Assembly (NCBI RefSeq): GCF_003732265.1 | Contig: NZ_MOBK01000001.1 | Location: forward strand, 186,001-250,000 | Direction: 5' to 3' | Length of the DNA stretch: 64,000 bases | Source of the DNA: Pseudomonas brassicacearum | GTDB lineage: Bacteria > Pseudomonadota > Gammaproteobacteria > Pseudomonadales > Pseudomonadaceae | Shown: one piece after another, positions 1-10,192 of the stretch | Layout of the letters: every line of letters starts with the position of its first letter | Position numbering within the stretch: position 1 is the first letter of the stretch | Notes under the pieces: model-generated | Told to the model about the DNA's origin: nothing | Seen by the model: only the letters and a program-made list of their open reading frames with translations | Databases searched by the model: none | Program-made: the position numbers and the translations under genes

Positions 1-1
1 C

Positions 2-1108
2 TTCTGGGGACGTTTCGCCCGCGCCATCGAATCCGCCGATGCGCTGTATTTTTCTGCCCAGGCCAACTACGAAGACGCGCTGGTCTTGCTGCGCGCCCAA
101 GTGGCGGATACTTATTATTTGCTGCGCACCACCGAAGCCCGTCTACGCGTCGCCCGTGAAAACGCCAAGCAGCAAAAGCGCAACTTCGAGATCACCGAGA
201 AACTGTTCAAGAGCGGCCAGGATGCCGAGCTCGATCTGCAACAGGCCAAAACCCAGTATTTGGGCACACTGGCCAGTATTCCCAACCTCCAGGATCAGTT
301 GCAACGCACGCGTAACGCCCTGGCCGTGCTGATCGGGCAACCGCCGGGCGGGCTGCCGCAGGTGATCGAGAATGACAGCCTGGTGCCGCTGGTCGATCGC
401 GCCGTACTGCAAGATGTGCCCGCCAGCCTGCTGCTGCGTCGGCCTGACGTGCGCGCCGCCGAACTCAATGTGGCCGCCCAGGGTGCGCTGATCGGCGTGG
501 CCGAAAGTGATTTCTATCCGTCGCTGACGTTGCTCGGCAGCATCGTCTGGTCAACTGACACAATCCACGGCACGTCCAGCAGCCTGGACCTGGTCGGTGG
601 TCCCAGCCTGCGCTGGAATGTGTTCGATTACGGGCAGATCACCAACAACGTGCGCGTGCAGGACGCTCGGTTGCAGGAGTTGATCGAAGCCTACCGCGAC
701 AAGGTTCGCCAGGCCGCACGCGAGGCTGATGATGCGGCCAACGGGCTGATCCAGTCGCTGGAAAGCGAACGCATCCTGCGTGAAGCCGGCGGCGCCGCCA
801 AGCGCTCGCTGACGCTGGCCAGCGTGCAATTTCGCGAAGGCTACTCCGACTTCCAGCGGGTGCTCGACGCGCAACGGGCGCTGCTCGAACAACAGGACAA
901 TTACCTGATCGCCCGCGGCAATGCGGTCAGCAATGTCATCGCCCTCTACAAGGCTCTGGGCGGTGGTTGGTACTCCACCCTCCCGCGTGTCGACCCGGCC
1001 ACCCGCCATCTGATGGAACAACGTACGGACTGGGGCAACATGCTGGATGAGCCTGCCGCCGACCTGCCCGCTTTCCCGATACCCGCCAAGGACATTAACC
1101 ATGAGTGA
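2..1108 (+). CDS. Outer-membrane efflux lipoprotein, NodT/OprM family (5' truncated)
   Basis: This is the C-terminal part of a TolC-like outer-membrane channel that carries substrate out through the outer membrane in a tripartite efflux pump. The reading frame is open from base 2, so the N-terminus with its signal peptide and lipid-attachment cysteine lies outside the window. The fragment opens with FWGRFARAIESADA, the conserved start of the first outer-membrane-factor repeat. Long helical stretches follow (AQVADTYYLLR, later RRPDVRAAELNVAAQGALIGVAES in two parts), and RRPDV is a hallmark of the NodT family. Its stop lies 8 bases inside the next gene, which encodes the HlyD-like adaptor, so the genes are co-translated. 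The substrate cannot be read from the sequence; DUF2955/HlyD/NodT sets are usually annotated as aromatic-compound or drug efflux. Confidence 0.93.
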   Translation, partial: FWGRFARAIESADALYFSAQANYEDALVLLRAQVADTYYLLRTTEARLRVARENAKQQKRNFEITEKLFKSGQDAELDLQQAKTQYLGTLASIPNLQDQLQRTRNALAVLIGQPPGGLPQVIENDSLVPLVDRAVLQDVPASLLLRRPDVRAAELNVAAQGALIGVAESDFYPSLTLLGSIVWSTDTIHGTSSSLDLVGGPSLRWNVFDYGQITNNVRVQDARLQELIEAYRDKVRQAAREADDAANGLIQSLESERILREAGGAAKRSLTLASVQFREGYSDFQRVLDAQRALLEQQDNYLIARGNAVSNVIALYKALGGGWYSTLPRVDPATRHLMEQRTDWGNMLDEPAADLPAFPIPAKDINHE

Positions 1109-2228
1109 CGCCGCGCAGCCCTCCCCCAACGCCGCCGAGCCCGTGGCGGCCGATCCGGCGAAAAAAGGCATCAAATGGGTATTGCTGCTGATCATCCTGA
1201 GCCTGGTCTGGTACTTGTTGGCTGACCGTTTCACGCCCTATACGCAACAGGCGCGGGTCGGCGCATTCGTCATTCCGGTGGCGTCGGAAGTCGCGGGCCG
1301 GGTAATCCGGGTAAACGTTCACAACAATCAGATCGTCAAGGCCGGCGACGTGGTTTTCGAGGTGGATCCGGCCCCCTACAAGATTGCCGTCGACCGCGCC
1401 CGCGCCGACCTTGAGACAACCCGCCGGCAGTTGGGCGCCAGCACCGCGGGGATTGCCTCGGCGCAAGCAGCCTTGCGCGCCGCCCAGGCCAACGAAACCA
1501 AGGCCCGCCAGGAGAATCAGCGTCTGGAAGGGTTGTATCGTGAAGACCCGGGGACCATTTCCGTGCGCGTTCTGGACGCGTCCCGCACCAGCCGCGAAGC
1601 CGCGATCAGTCAAACAGCTGCCGCGCGCGCCGAGGTAGAGCGTGCAAAAGAAACGGAAGGTGGCGGCGAAGACGTCAACGCGAAACTGCGCAGCGCCGCC
1701 GGGGCACTGGAAAAAGCCGAACTGGACTTGTCCAACACGCAGACACGGGCACGCTCGGCGGGGTTGATCACGGACCTGCGCACCGACGTTGGGCAATTCG
1801 CCGCCGCCGGCAGCCCGGTGATGACCCTGATCACTATTCAGGACATCTGGATCACGGCCGACATGACCGAGAACAACCTCGGTCTGGTGCGGCCCGATAC
1901 GCCAGTGTCCATTGTCCTCGACGCGGTGCCGGGTGAAGTCTTCGAGGGCCATGTACGCAGTGTCGGTTATGGGATCAGCGTCGGGCAGCCAACCCCGCCC
2001 GGCACCCTGCCCGGCATACAAAACAGCCGGGACTGGCTGCGACCGGCCCAACGGTTCCCGGTGATCATCGAGTTTTCCGAGCAGTCCATGAGCAAACTGC
2101 TAGGCAGCGGGAACATTCGTGCCGGCGGCCAGGCTGAAGTCATGGCCTTCCCTTCACCGGGCAATTGGCTCAATCCGCTCGGCCGGGTCTTTTTAGGGAT
2201 GATGAGCTGGCTGTCCTATGCCTACTAA
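1101..2228 (+). CDS. HlyD-family membrane fusion protein (efflux adaptor)
   Basis: The gene encodes a 375-residue periplasmic adaptor anchored in the inner membrane, bridging an inner-membrane component and the outer-membrane channel. I chose ATG 1101 because it overlaps the upstream stop by 8 bases; a longer in-frame start at 1047 lies deep inside the upstream gene. One transmembrane helix (about residues 24-41, KWVLLLIILSLVWYLL) follows a short cytoplasmic tail. The biotinyl-lipoyl half-motif VASEVAGRVIRVNVHNNQ, a coiled-coil hairpin (about 95-215) and the second lipoyl half with a beta-barrel (DLRTDVGQFAAAGSPVMTLI) follow. The layout resembles EmrA/AaeA adaptors. The 3' end overlaps the DUF2955 gene by 11 bases. 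Confidence 0.92.
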   Translation: MSDAAQPSPNAAEPVAADPAKKGIKWVLLLIILSLVWYLLADRFTPYTQQARVGAFVIPVASEVAGRVIRVNVHNNQIVKAGDVVFEVDPAPYKIAVDRARADLETTRRQLGASTAGIASAQAALRAAQANETKARQENQRLEGLYREDPGTISVRVLDASRTSREAAISQTAAARAEVERAKETEGGGEDVNAKLRSAAGALEKAELDLSNTQTRARSAGLITDLRTDVGQFAAAGSPVMTLITIQDIWITADMTENNLGLVRPDTPVSIVLDAVPGEVFEGHVRSVGYGISVGQPTPPGTLPGIQNSRDWLRPAQRFPVIIEFSEQSMSKLLGSGNIRAGGQAEVMAFPSPGNWLNPLGRVFLGMMSWLSYAY

Positions 2229-3246
2229 ACGCACGCCACGGGCGCAACGTGCGTTGCGGTTGGCCAGCGGCGCGGCACTGTGCCTGGCGGTCAGTTTCGG
2301 CCTGGCGCTGCCGATCCCGTTTCTCGCGCCCGTGCTGTGCCTGCTGCTCCTGGCTTCGGTCAATCGCCCGCTGCCGTTCAAGGCGGCGATCGTGCTCGCC
2401 CTGGTGGCGATGCTGACTACGGGTATCGGTCTGCTATTGATCCCGATCCTGCGTTACTACCCGTTGACCGGCGTGCTGTTGGTCACGGTCAGCCTGTTCC
2501 TGGTCTTTCGTTGGGGGCTCAGTGGCGGTAACAACCTGATCGTGACCTTGCTGGTGATGGGGCTGACGATGATCTCTTCGGCGGGCGTTGCCGAATTCGA
2601 CCTGGCGGCAATGGTCATCGGCGCGCTGGTCAAAGGGTTGTTGCTGGCGGTGATGGTCATTGCGATCAGTCACTGGATCTTCCCTGAACCGGCCAATGCG
2701 CCCTCGCCGCCCGCCGCCCCACCGCCGGAAGGTGCAGAAGCCAGTCGGATTGCGCTGCGTGCCACCTTGATTGTCTTGCCGACATTCCTGCTGGCGATGA
2801 TCGACCCGGCGGCCTACCTGCCGATCATCCTGAAAGCGGTCGGCCTCGGTCAGCAATGCTCAACCACCAGCGCGCGCAATGCCGGGCGTGAGCTGCTCGG
2901 CGCGACCTTGCTCGGCGGCTTGCTGGCCATCCTGTTCTGGTGTGCACTGAGCCTGTTTGTACACCTGTGGATGTTCTTCCTGTGGATGCTGCTGTTCGGC
3001 CTGTTCCTGGCGCGCAAGCTGTATGCCCTGAGCCCGAGCCGCTATGGCCCGGGGTTGTGGCTCAACACCTTTATCACCCTGATCATCCTGCTGGGCCAGT
3101 CCGTGCAGGACAGCGCCTTGGGCAAAGACGTCTACACCGCCTTCGCCGTGCGCATGGGACTGTTCATCGCCGTCACGCTGTACGCCTGCGTGATGGTTCG
3201 CTTGCTTGACCGACCAACACCGGCACCGGCTCAGGGATTGACCTGA
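2218..3246 (+). CDS. DUF2955 inner-membrane protein (FUSC-like efflux component)
   Basis: This 342-residue polytopic membrane protein has about ten hydrophobic segments arranged as two blocks separated by a proline/alanine-rich linker (about residues 160-172, PANAPSPPAAPPPE). Such duplicated membrane halves are typical of DUF2955/FUSC-like proteins, which are found beside HlyD and NodT genes and are taken to be the inner-membrane part of an aromatic-acid or drug exporter. The start ATG lies inside the end of the adaptor gene, so the three genes form one operon. The 3' end runs 16 bases into the convergent glycine-zipper gene. Energy source and substrate are not evident. Confidence 0.85.
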   Translation: MPTKRTPRAQRALRLASGAALCLAVSFGLALPIPFLAPVLCLLLLASVNRPLPFKAAIVLALVAMLTTGIGLLLIPILRYYPLTGVLLVTVSLFLVFRWGLSGGNNLIVTLLVMGLTMISSAGVAEFDLAAMVIGALVKGLLLAVMVIAISHWIFPEPANAPSPPAAPPPEGAEASRIALRATLIVLPTFLLAMIDPAAYLPIILKAVGLGQQCSTTSARNAGRELLGATLLGGLLAILFWCALSLFVHLWMFFLWMLLFGLFLARKLYALSPSRYGPGLWLNTFITLIILLGQSVQDSALGKDVYTAFAVRMGLFIAVTLYACVMVRLLDRPTPAPAQGLT

Positions 3247-3686
3247 TACCCCTTGCCTTGCAGGCAACTGGTATAGGCCGTCTGGCTGTTGGCTGTGCTG
3301 GTTTTCTCATTAGCCCGACGTTCCTGGCGCTGCTTCGAACCACCCACCACGACACCGGCCGCTGCCGCCCCTTTGGCTTGATTCTGCCGGTATTCCTGCT
3401 TCACGTTGTCATTGGCGTTGTCGTAAAACTCGTCGTGCTGACGCCCGCGCGCATCGGCTGCAACGGCACCGGCGGCGGCACCCACCGCGGCCCCCTTCAC
3501 TCTTCCTCCGGAAGGCGACGTGTCGGTCGAGGCCGCCTGACTGGCCGCAATGCTCTGGCATTCATTGATATCCAGTTGAGTCTGTTGCGAACTCTGGCCT
3601 TTGGTCGGCACCACGGTTTGCGCCCAGCCCTGGGCAGCTGAAACCGATAACGCGACACACAGACCGATGGAAGACAACTTAGTCAT
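3231..3686 (-). CDS. Secreted glycine-zipper protein (YMGG-like)
   Basis: The product is a 151-residue exported protein of unknown role. ATG at 3686 has a perfect AGGAGG five bases upstream; the longer upstream start at 3725 lacks this. The N-terminus MTKLSSIGLCVALSVSAAQGWA is a clear Sec signal peptide. The mature protein contains two glycine/alanine-rich stretches (KGAAVGAAAGAVAADARG and KGAAAAGVVVGG) of glycine-zipper type, separated by a charged segment (YDNANDNVKQEYRQNQ), and single cysteines near both ends (NECQS, TSCLQGKGY) that could pair. Such proteins sit in the envelope and may insert in membranes. It converges on, and slightly overlaps, the DUF2955 gene and is transcribed alone. 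Confidence 0.85.
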   Translation of the reverse strand: MTKLSSIGLCVALSVSAAQGWAQTVVPTKGQSSQQTQLDINECQSIAASQAASTDTSPSGGRVKGAAVGAAAGAVAADARGRQHDEFYDNANDNVKQEYRQNQAKGAAAAGVVVGGSKQRQERRANEKTSTANSQTAYTSCLQGKGYQVNP

Positions 3687-3884
3687 GATGACCTCCTGCG
3701 CAGTTCCGAGCAGTCCGTTGACCACCCTCCCGCGCTTGATTGAGCATCAAGAAGTGTAGATCAGCCATCACCCGCCTCAGGGTCCTTATGTCGATTGCGG
3801 CCCGTCAAGATGAAACTTTTCGATCGTTTTGGCCTGATGACCTAACCTCATAGGCTGAGTGACCCACAACAGAGCCGAACGCCT

Positions 3885-6278
3885 ATGCGTCATGCATTGA
3901 TGTCAGTGATTTTCGTCGCGTTCACCCTGCTGGTGCCCAGTGGCGCAGCGCTGCCTGCCGACGATCCGACACCGTCTTCAATCATTGCGCCAAACGCTGC
4001 GCCAGCAGCGGTGTCCACCAGTGAACTGCAAGGCCTGCAATTACGCCTGGACCTGATCAAACAGCGGGTTTCACTGGCCAATAACATCACCATGATGGTC
4101 GGCCTGCAAGATTCCGTTCAGTCGTTTATCAATGACGTGGACAACCTGCAGTCATCCCTGCTGCCCGAACAGAAACAACTGCAAGCGCAACTTGATGTGC
4201 TGAGCGGTCCGGTTTCCCTGGGGGGCGAGGCCGTCGAGCAGTCGGATATCACCACACAACGCGCCGTTCTTTCCGAGCAAAAGAAAGTCGTCGATGCCAG
4301 CTTGAAAACCCTCGCCGCGCTGAGAGGCAGTGCCGTCGACCTCATCACTCAGATTGCCAGTATTCGGCGCAGCCTTCTGGAAAGTGAAGTCACGCTGCGC
4401 AGTGGCAGCATCCTGGGGCGGGATTTTTGGGAACCGTTGATTAATCCACTACCGGAGGATCGCCTGCGGCTCATAAATTTCATTGAGCAAGCCGGCAACA
4501 CCCTTGCCGCCGCCTGGCAACCCGGCAAGCGTTTGTCGGCAGTCTTGCTGATGGTGCTGGCCTTTGTCATCTGGATCTGGGGCCGCAGACTGGCTGATCG
4601 TGGGCTGACCTGGATTTGCATCCATCGCCTGCCTGAGGGGCGATTGCGGCGAAGCACGCTGGCACTGGCGTCTGTCGTGGCCACGGTGTTGACCACGGCC
4701 TGTGCGTTGCAACTGCTGTTTTACGCGCTCACGCGAGAACTGCCGTTGTCGCCGATGATCCAGAACTTCGCCGAGGAATTCGAAAGGGTGGTCTATACCT
4801 GCGTGCTGATCACCGGGTTGAGCCGCGCGTTGCTGGCCAACCAGCATCCCTCCTGGCGACTGCCCGCTATTGACGACTCCGTCGCGGAGGCCATTGAGCC
4901 CTACCCCAAAATACTGGCCGCCACCCTGCTGGTGATGGCGTCGGGGGCTCAAATCACCAATGTCGCCGGCATGAGCGGCCCCACCTTGCTGTTGGGACGA
5001 GGCTTGATCGCGCTGGTGGTCGCGGTGATCTTCACCCTGCTGTTCCGCCGCGCCAGTCACGCCCGCAGAGTCCTGGCAGCCGCCGGCGACACCCCTGAAT
5101 CGGGCACCGCACTGGCGGGCCTGATTTACACCTGCACGATCATTGCGCTGGTCATTTCGTTCTTCGCTTTGCTGATCGGCTACGTCTCCCTGGCAAGGTT
5201 CATCACCTACGAATTGGTCTGGGGCTTTATCGTCCTCTCCGGTTTCTACATGCTGATCCAGTTGCTCAAGGACAGTTGCGAATACCTGTTCTCACCCAAG
5301 AGCGCGAGCGGCAAGGCGATCAAACAGTTACTGGGGATGGGCGATGTGCGCCTTGAGCAAGCCCAGATCATATTGTCCGGGGCCGGTCGTGCAACGTTAA
5401 TACTGTTGGCGGTCATTTCGCTGTTTGTCGGCGGCGTGGGCACCACGTTCGGACAACTGGTGGCTCAGGCGATGTCGATCCTCGGCGGCGACGGCTTGCG
5501 CAAACTGAACATCATTCCGGGTCATTTGCTCAATGCCATCATGGCGCTGTTCATTGGTATCTACCTGATACGGGCCCTGTGTCGCTGGCTGGATAACGAG
5601 TTCCTGCCGAAAACCGACATGGACCCCGGCATGTGTGCCTCGCTGAGCACCCTGTTCGCCAACATCGGCTACGCCCTGGTGATCCTGCTGACCCTGCAAT
5701 CGCTGGGCATTGAATGGACTAACCTGGCATGGATCGTCAGCGCCCTGTCGGTGGGTATCGGTTTCGGCTTGCAGGAAATCGTCAAGAACTTCGTCTCCGG
5801 CCTCATCCTGCTGACCGAGCGTCCGGTCAAGGTCGGCGACCTGATCAGCATCAGCGGCGTCGAGGGTGATATCCGCCGCATCAACGTCCGGGCCACCGAA
5901 ATACAACTCGCCGACCGCTCGATTGTGATCGTGCCCAACTCCCAGTTGATCTCGCAAAACCTGCGCAACGTGACGCTGGGTGGCAGTGCCCAAGGCGTGG
6001 CGAGCCTGGAGTTGATGTTCCCGCTGGACATCGACCCGGAGCAGGTAAAAGACCTGCTGTACGAGACCTACCAAGAGAACGAGAACATCCTCGATAAACC
6101 GGCGACGTTCGTACGCTTCAGCAAACTCAGCCCGGATGGCATTACCTTGACCATCACCGGTTACGTCAGCAGCCCGAGAATTGTCGGCATCACCAAAAGC
6201 GACCTGTTGTTCGAGATTTTGAAGCGCCTGGGCGCGGCGGGCATTGAACTGGCCAAACCGCCGCCCTCTGCGGATTGA
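3885..6278 (+). CDS. Large MscS-type mechanosensitive channel with DUF3772-like periplasmic domain
   Basis: This 797-residue inner-membrane channel probably opens under membrane tension and lets osmolytes out during hypo-osmotic shock. A signal peptide (about residues 1-24) is followed by a coiled-coil-rich periplasmic domain (about 45-185) resembling DUF3772. A multi-helix membrane region occupies about 210-600. The conserved MscS module follows: pore helix WIVSALSVGIGFGLQEIVKNF (shown in part; about 623-643), then the beta domain with ERPVKVGDLISI and VPNSQLISQNLRN, ending in an alpha/beta tail. The length matches other large MscS/MscK-like pseudomonad channels. It is monocistronic, with a 158-bp upstream gap and its own promoter by inference. 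Confidence 0.92.
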   Translation: MRHALMSVIFVAFTLLVPSGAALPADDPTPSSIIAPNAAPAAVSTSELQGLQLRLDLIKQRVSLANNITMMVGLQDSVQSFINDVDNLQSSLLPEQKQLQAQLDVLSGPVSLGGEAVEQSDITTQRAVLSEQKKVVDASLKTLAALRGSAVDLITQIASIRRSLLESEVTLRSGSILGRDFWEPLINPLPEDRLRLINFIEQAGNTLAAAWQPGKRLSAVLLMVLAFVIWIWGRRLADRGLTWICIHRLPEGRLRRSTLALASVVATVLTTACALQLLFYALTRELPLSPMIQNFAEEFERVVYTCVLITGLSRALLANQHPSWRLPAIDDSVAEAIEPYPKILAATLLVMASGAQITNVAGMSGPTLLLGRGLIALVVAVIFTLLFRRASHARRVLAAAGDTPESGTALAGLIYTCTIIALVISFFALLIGYVSLARFITYELVWGFIVLSGFYMLIQLLKDSCEYLFSPKSASGKAIKQLLGMGDVRLEQAQIILSGAGRATLILLAVISLFVGGVGTTFGQLVAQAMSILGGDGLRKLNIIPGHLLNAIMALFIGIYLIRALCRWLDNEFLPKTDMDPGMCASLSTLFANIGYALVILLTLQSLGIEWTNLAWIVSALSVGIGFGLQEIVKNFVSGLILLTERPVKVGDLISISGVEGDIRRINVRATEIQLADRSIVIVPNSQLISQNLRNVTLGGSAQGVASLELMFPLDIDPEQVKDLLYETYQENENILDKPATFVRFSKLSPDGITLTITGYVSSPRIVGITKSDLLFEILKRLGAAGIELAKPPPSAD

Positions 6279-6389
6279 TGAGCGCTGCTCATAACTCTAT
6301 AGACGAATTACGCAAAAACATTCGCCGCTCAGGCGGGTCACTCTTTCTGTGAGCCTTTGGCAACGCCCAAACACACAGGAATCGAATCA

Positions 6390-7031
6390 ATGGACAACCG
6401 TGCCCCGCTACCGCTTTCCAGACGCACCTTCCTGATCGTCGGCGTCGTGACGGCGACAGCCATGGTGCTGCCGCCCTTTATCTCGGCCAAAGCCTGCGCC
6501 GCCAATGCCGCGCAGCCGATCAAGTCGGCCGTGTCCCTGTCGGTCAATGGCGAACAGCGCACCCTGGACCTCGACACCCGCACCACGCTGCTCGATGCGT
6601 TGCGCGAACACTTGCAGCTCACCGGCACCAAAAAAGGCTGCGACCATGGCCAGTGCGGTGCGTGCACAGTGATCGTCGATGGCCGGCGCATCAATGCTTG
6701 CCTGACGCTGGCCGTGATGCACGATGGCGCCAAGGTCACCACCATCGAGGGCTTGGGCACGCCTGAAAAGCTCCATCCGATGCAGGCCGCGTTCATCAAG
6801 CACGACGGTTACCAATGCGGGTATTGCACGCCGGGGCAGATCTGCTCGGCGGTCGCGGTGCTGGAAGAAATTCGCGCCGGCATTCCGAGTCACGCCAGTG
6901 CCAGCCTGACCGATTCGCCCCGACTGATCGCCAGTGAATTGCAGGAACGCATGAGCGGCAACATCTGCCGCTGTGGCGCGTACTCCAACATCATCGAAGC
7001 GATCACCGAAGTCGCGGAGGCCAACGTATGA
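6390..7031 (+). CDS. paoA: Periplasmic aldehyde oxidoreductase, [2Fe-2S] subunit
   Basis: The gene encodes the small iron-sulfur subunit of the PaoABC molybdoenzyme, which oxidises aromatic and other aldehydes to acids in the periplasm. ATG 6390 has AGGA nine bases upstream. The N-terminus carries a twin-arginine signal ([11 protein letters not shown]), so the folded complex is exported by Tat. The first cluster motif is [10 protein letters not shown] with a following C ([11 protein letters not shown]). The second is CGYCTPGQI plus NICRCGAY. The sequence closely resembles E. coli PaoA (YagT), for example [20 protein letters not shown]. It overlaps paoB by 4 bases (ATGA). Confidence 0.95.
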   Translation: MDNRAPLPLSRRTFLIVGVVTATAMVLPPFISAKACAANAAQPIKSAVSLSVNGEQRTLDLDTRTTLLDALREHLQLTGTKKGCDHGQCGACTVIVDGRRINACLTLAVMHDGAKVTTIEGLGTPEKLHPMQAAFIKHDGYQCGYCTPGQICSAVAVLEEIRAGIPSHASASLTDSPRLIASELQERMSGNICRCGAYSNIIEAITEVAEANV

Positions 7032-7984
7032 GGCCCTTCACTTACCTGCGAGTCAAATCCCCCGCCGAAGCCGCTGCGCTGGCGGCTCAGGTCAACGGCT
7101 CCCGGTTTATCGCCGGCGGCACCAACCTGCTCGACCTGATGAAGCTGGACATCGAAACCCCCACGCACCTGATTGATGTCAACGGGTTGGCGCTGGACCG
7201 GATCGAAGCCACGCCCGAAGGGGGTCTGAGAATCGGTGCCTTGGTCCGCAACACCGACCTCGCCGCCGACGCCCGGGTTCGCAAGGACTACGCGCTGCTG
7301 TCCCGCGCCCTCCTCGCCGGCGCTTCCGGCCAGTTGCGCAACAAGGCGACCACCGCAGGCAACCTGTTGCAACGCACGCGCTGCCCGTATTTCTACGACA
7401 CCAATCAGGCCTGCAACAAGCGCCAACCCGGCAGTGGCTGCGCAGCCATCGGGGGTTTCAGTCGCTCGCTGGGCATCATCGGCGTGAGCGATGCCTGTAT
7501 CGCCACGCACCCCAGCGACATGGCCGTGGCCATGCGTGCGCTGGATGCACAGGTGGAAACCGTACGCCCGGATGGCTCGACCCGTGTGATTGCCATCGCC
7601 GATTTCCATCGATTGCCGGGTAACACGCCGAACATCGAAACCACATTGGCGGCCAATGAGCTGATCACCGCCGTCACCCTGCCGGCGCCACTCGGCGGCA
7701 CGCACATTTATCAAAAGGTTCGAGACCGTGCTTCGTACGCGTTTGCGCTGATTTCCGTGGCGGCCGTCATCCAGCCGGACGGCAGCGGCCGCGTCGCACT
7801 GGGCGGCGTGGCGCACAAGCCCTGGCGCGTCGAAACGGCTGAAACGGCAATGCCACAAGGCGCCAAAGCCGTGGCGGATCAGTTGCTCACCGGCGCGACA
7901 CCCACCCCGGAAAACGCCTTCAAACTCACCCTGGTCGAGCGCACGCTCGCGTCGGTCATGGCACAAGCGAGGACTCACGCATGA
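7028..7984 (+). CDS. paoB: Periplasmic aldehyde oxidoreductase, FAD-binding subunit
   Basis: This 318-residue FAD subunit passes electrons from the iron-sulfur clusters to an acceptor. The FAD-binding signature [13 protein letters not shown] is near residue 35, with [18 protein letters not shown] further on. The cysteine-rich insertion [20 protein letters not shown] plus SGCAA matches the extra [4Fe-4S] cluster insertion characteristic of E. coli PaoB (YagS), which ordinary xanthine-dehydrogenase FAD subunits lack. It has no signal of its own and would be co-exported with PaoA. It overlaps both neighbours by 4 bases. Confidence 0.95.
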   Translation: MRPFTYLRVKSPAEAAALAAQVNGSRFIAGGTNLLDLMKLDIETPTHLIDVNGLALDRIEATPEGGLRIGALVRNTDLAADARVRKDYALLSRALLAGASGQLRNKATTAGNLLQRTRCPYFYDTNQACNKRQPGSGCAAIGGFSRSLGIIGVSDACIATHPSDMAVAMRALDAQVETVRPDGSTRVIAIADFHRLPGNTPNIETTLAANELITAVTLPAPLGGTHIYQKVRDRASYAFALISVAAVIQPDGSGRVALGGVAHKPWRVETAETAMPQGAKAVADQLLTGATPTPENAFKLTLVERTLASVMAQARTHA

Positions 7985-10176
7985 AATTCGACACCCTCGC
8001 CACCACCAATCCCATCGACCAGATGAAAGTGGTTGGCAAACCGACCACCCGCATCGAAGGGCCGTTGAAGACCACCGGCTCGGCGCCTTATGCCTACGAA
8101 CACCATGACGTGGCGCCGAACCAGGCGTATGGCGTGGTGGTCGGTTCGGCCATCGCCAAGGGACGCATTGCGTCGATGAACCTTGAAGAGGCGCAGTCCG
8201 CGCCGGGCGTGATCGCCATAGTCACGGCCAGCAACGCCGGCAAGCTGGGCAAAGGCAAATACAACACCGCTAAACTGCTTGGAGGTCCTGAGATCCAGCA
8301 TTACCACCAGGCGGTGGCGCTGGTGGTAGCAGATACTTTCGAACAGGCACGGGCCGCTGCGCAGCGGCTCGACATCCAGTACGTCAGCAGCGAGGGTGCC
8401 TTCGATCTGGCCAGCGTTCGCAACTCCGGCGCACCGACCCAAGAGGCGCCGGACACCACCCATGGTGACTTCGGCGCCGCGTTCGCGGCCGCGCCGGTGC
8501 AGTTTGATGCGACCTATACCACCCCGGATCAAGGCCATTCAATGATGGAGCCCTTTGCCTCGATCGCTTCATGGACGGGCGATCAACTGACCGTGTGGAC
8601 CTCGAATCAAATGATCGACTGGTCGGTGACGGACCTGGCGACCACGCTCGGTATCCCGAAGAAAAATGTGCGCCTGATTTCGCCCTACATCGGCGGTGGC
8701 TTTGGTGGAAAACTGTTCTTGCGCTGCGACGCGGTCCTCGCCGCGCTAGGCGCGCGCCTGGCCGGTCGGCCGGTGAAAGTAGCGCTGGCACGGCCGATGA
8801 TGTTCAACAATTCGACCCACCGCCCGGCCACGATCCAGCGCATTCGCATAGGCACCACCGCGGACGGCAAGATCACCGCCATGGGCCATGAAAGTTGGTC
8901 CGGCGACCTGCCCGGCGGCAAACCCGAACTGGCCGCGCAACCGAGCAAATTGTTGTATGCCGGGGACAATCGCTTGGTGTCGATTCGCCTGAGCACGCTT
9001 GACCTGCCGGAAGGCAACGCCATGCGCGCACCCGGTGAAGCACCGGGGCTGATGGCGCTGGAAATCGCCATGGACGAGATGGCCGAGAAACTCAAACTCG
9101 ACCCCATCGAGTTTCGGATCCGCAACGACACTCAGGTCGATCCGGTCGACCCCAAACGCCCATTCTCCCAGCGGCAATTGATCGAATGCCTGCGCACCGG
9201 CGCCGCACGATTTGGCTGGGACAAACGTCATCCACAACCGGGCACGCAACGCGAGGGGCGCTGGCTGATCGGCATGGGCGTCGGCGTCGCGTTTCGAAAT
9301 AACCTGCAGGTGAAGTCGGGGGCACGGGTGCGTCTGGATGCCAGTGGAACGGTGACCGTGGAAACCGACATGACCGATATCGGCACCGGCAGCTACACAA
9401 TCATCGCCCAGACCGCCGCCGAGATGATGGGCGTCGGCCTTGATGATGTGGTGGTGCGGCTCGGCGATTCGAGCTTTCCGGTGTCCTCCGGTTCTGGCGG
9501 TCAGTTCGGCGGCAATTGCTCGACAGCAGGCGTGTACGCGGCGTGCGTCAAACTGCGCGAAGCGGTCGCGCAACAACTGGGCGTCAACGTGGAAGAGGCG
9601 GTGTTTGCCGGCGGTGAAGTACACGCGGGCGGCAACACCTATGCGCTGCACGATGCGGCCACCGCCGGCGAAATCGTCGCCGAGGACTCCATCGAATTCG
9701 CCGAGTTGAGCAAGCAATACCAGCAGTCCACCTTCGGCGCGCACTTTGTCGAAGTCGCGGTCGACAGCGCCACCGGCGAAACCCGTGTGCGGCGGATGCT
9801 CGCGGTGTGCGCGGCCGGGCGGATTCTCAACCCGACCTCGGCGCGCAGTCAGGTGATCGGTGCGATGACCATGGGTGTCGGCGCGGCGTTGATGGAAGAC
9901 CTGGTGGTCGATAAACGCCTGGGCTTTTTCGTCAACCACGACCTGGCCGGCTACGAAGTGCCGGTGCATGCGGACATCCCGCATCAGGAAGTGATTTTTC
10001 TCGACGAAACCGACCCGGCCTCCTCGCCCATGAAAGCCAAGGGCGTTGGTGAGTTGGGCTTGTGCGGTGTCAGCGCGGCGATTGCCAATGCGATCTACAA
10101 CGCCACCGGCGCGCGCGTTCGGGAGTACCCGATCACGCTGGACAAGATATTGCTGAAGCTGCCGCCGATGATTTGA
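7981..10176 (+). CDS. paoC: Periplasmic aldehyde oxidoreductase, molybdopterin-binding subunit
   Basis: This 731-residue catalytic subunit binds a molybdenum cofactor (the cytosine dinucleotide form in E. coli PaoC) and hydroxylates the aldehyde. Family motifs are [14 protein letters not shown] near 237-250, MRAPGEAPG near 344, GSGGQFGGN near 504, and [10 protein letters not shown] near the end. The glutamate of GVGELG (about E691) is the catalytic base of the xanthine oxidase family. The length matches E. coli PaoC (YagR). I saw no XdhC/PaoD-like maturation gene next to the set. Downstream lies a long inverted repeat. Confidence 0.95.
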   Translation: MKFDTLATTNPIDQMKVVGKPTTRIEGPLKTTGSAPYAYEHHDVAPNQAYGVVVGSAIAKGRIASMNLEEAQSAPGVIAIVTASNAGKLGKGKYNTAKLLGGPEIQHYHQAVALVVADTFEQARAAAQRLDIQYVSSEGAFDLASVRNSGAPTQEAPDTTHGDFGAAFAAAPVQFDATYTTPDQGHSMMEPFASIASWTGDQLTVWTSNQMIDWSVTDLATTLGIPKKNVRLISPYIGGGFGGKLFLRCDAVLAALGARLAGRPVKVALARPMMFNNSTHRPATIQRIRIGTTADGKITAMGHESWSGDLPGGKPELAAQPSKLLYAGDNRLVSIRLSTLDLPEGNAMRAPGEAPGLMALEIAMDEMAEKLKLDPIEFRIRNDTQVDPVDPKRPFSQRQLIECLRTGAARFGWDKRHPQPGTQREGRWLIGMGVGVAFRNNLQVKSGARVRLDASGTVTVETDMTDIGTGSYTIIAQTAAEMMGVGLDDVVVRLGDSSFPVSSGSGGQFGGNCSTAGVYAACVKLREAVAQQLGVNVEEAVFAGGEVHAGGNTYALHDAATAGEIVAEDSIEFAELSKQYQQSTFGAHFVEVAVDSATGETRVRRMLAVCAAGRILNPTSARSQVIGAMTMGVGAALMEDLVVDKRLGFFVNHDLAGYEVPVHADIPHQEVIFLDETDPASSPMKAKGVGELGLCGVSAAIANAIYNATGARVREYPITLDKILLKLPPMI

Positions 10177-10192
10177 TCAGCAGTGGCACAAT

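Noticed and set aside
551..1234. Long open frame on the minus strand opposite the efflux genes
   Set aside because: It is an antisense shadow of strongly typical NodT and HlyD genes, has no ribosome-binding site, and its composition (rich in R, H, Q, G) is that of a high-GC mirror frame.
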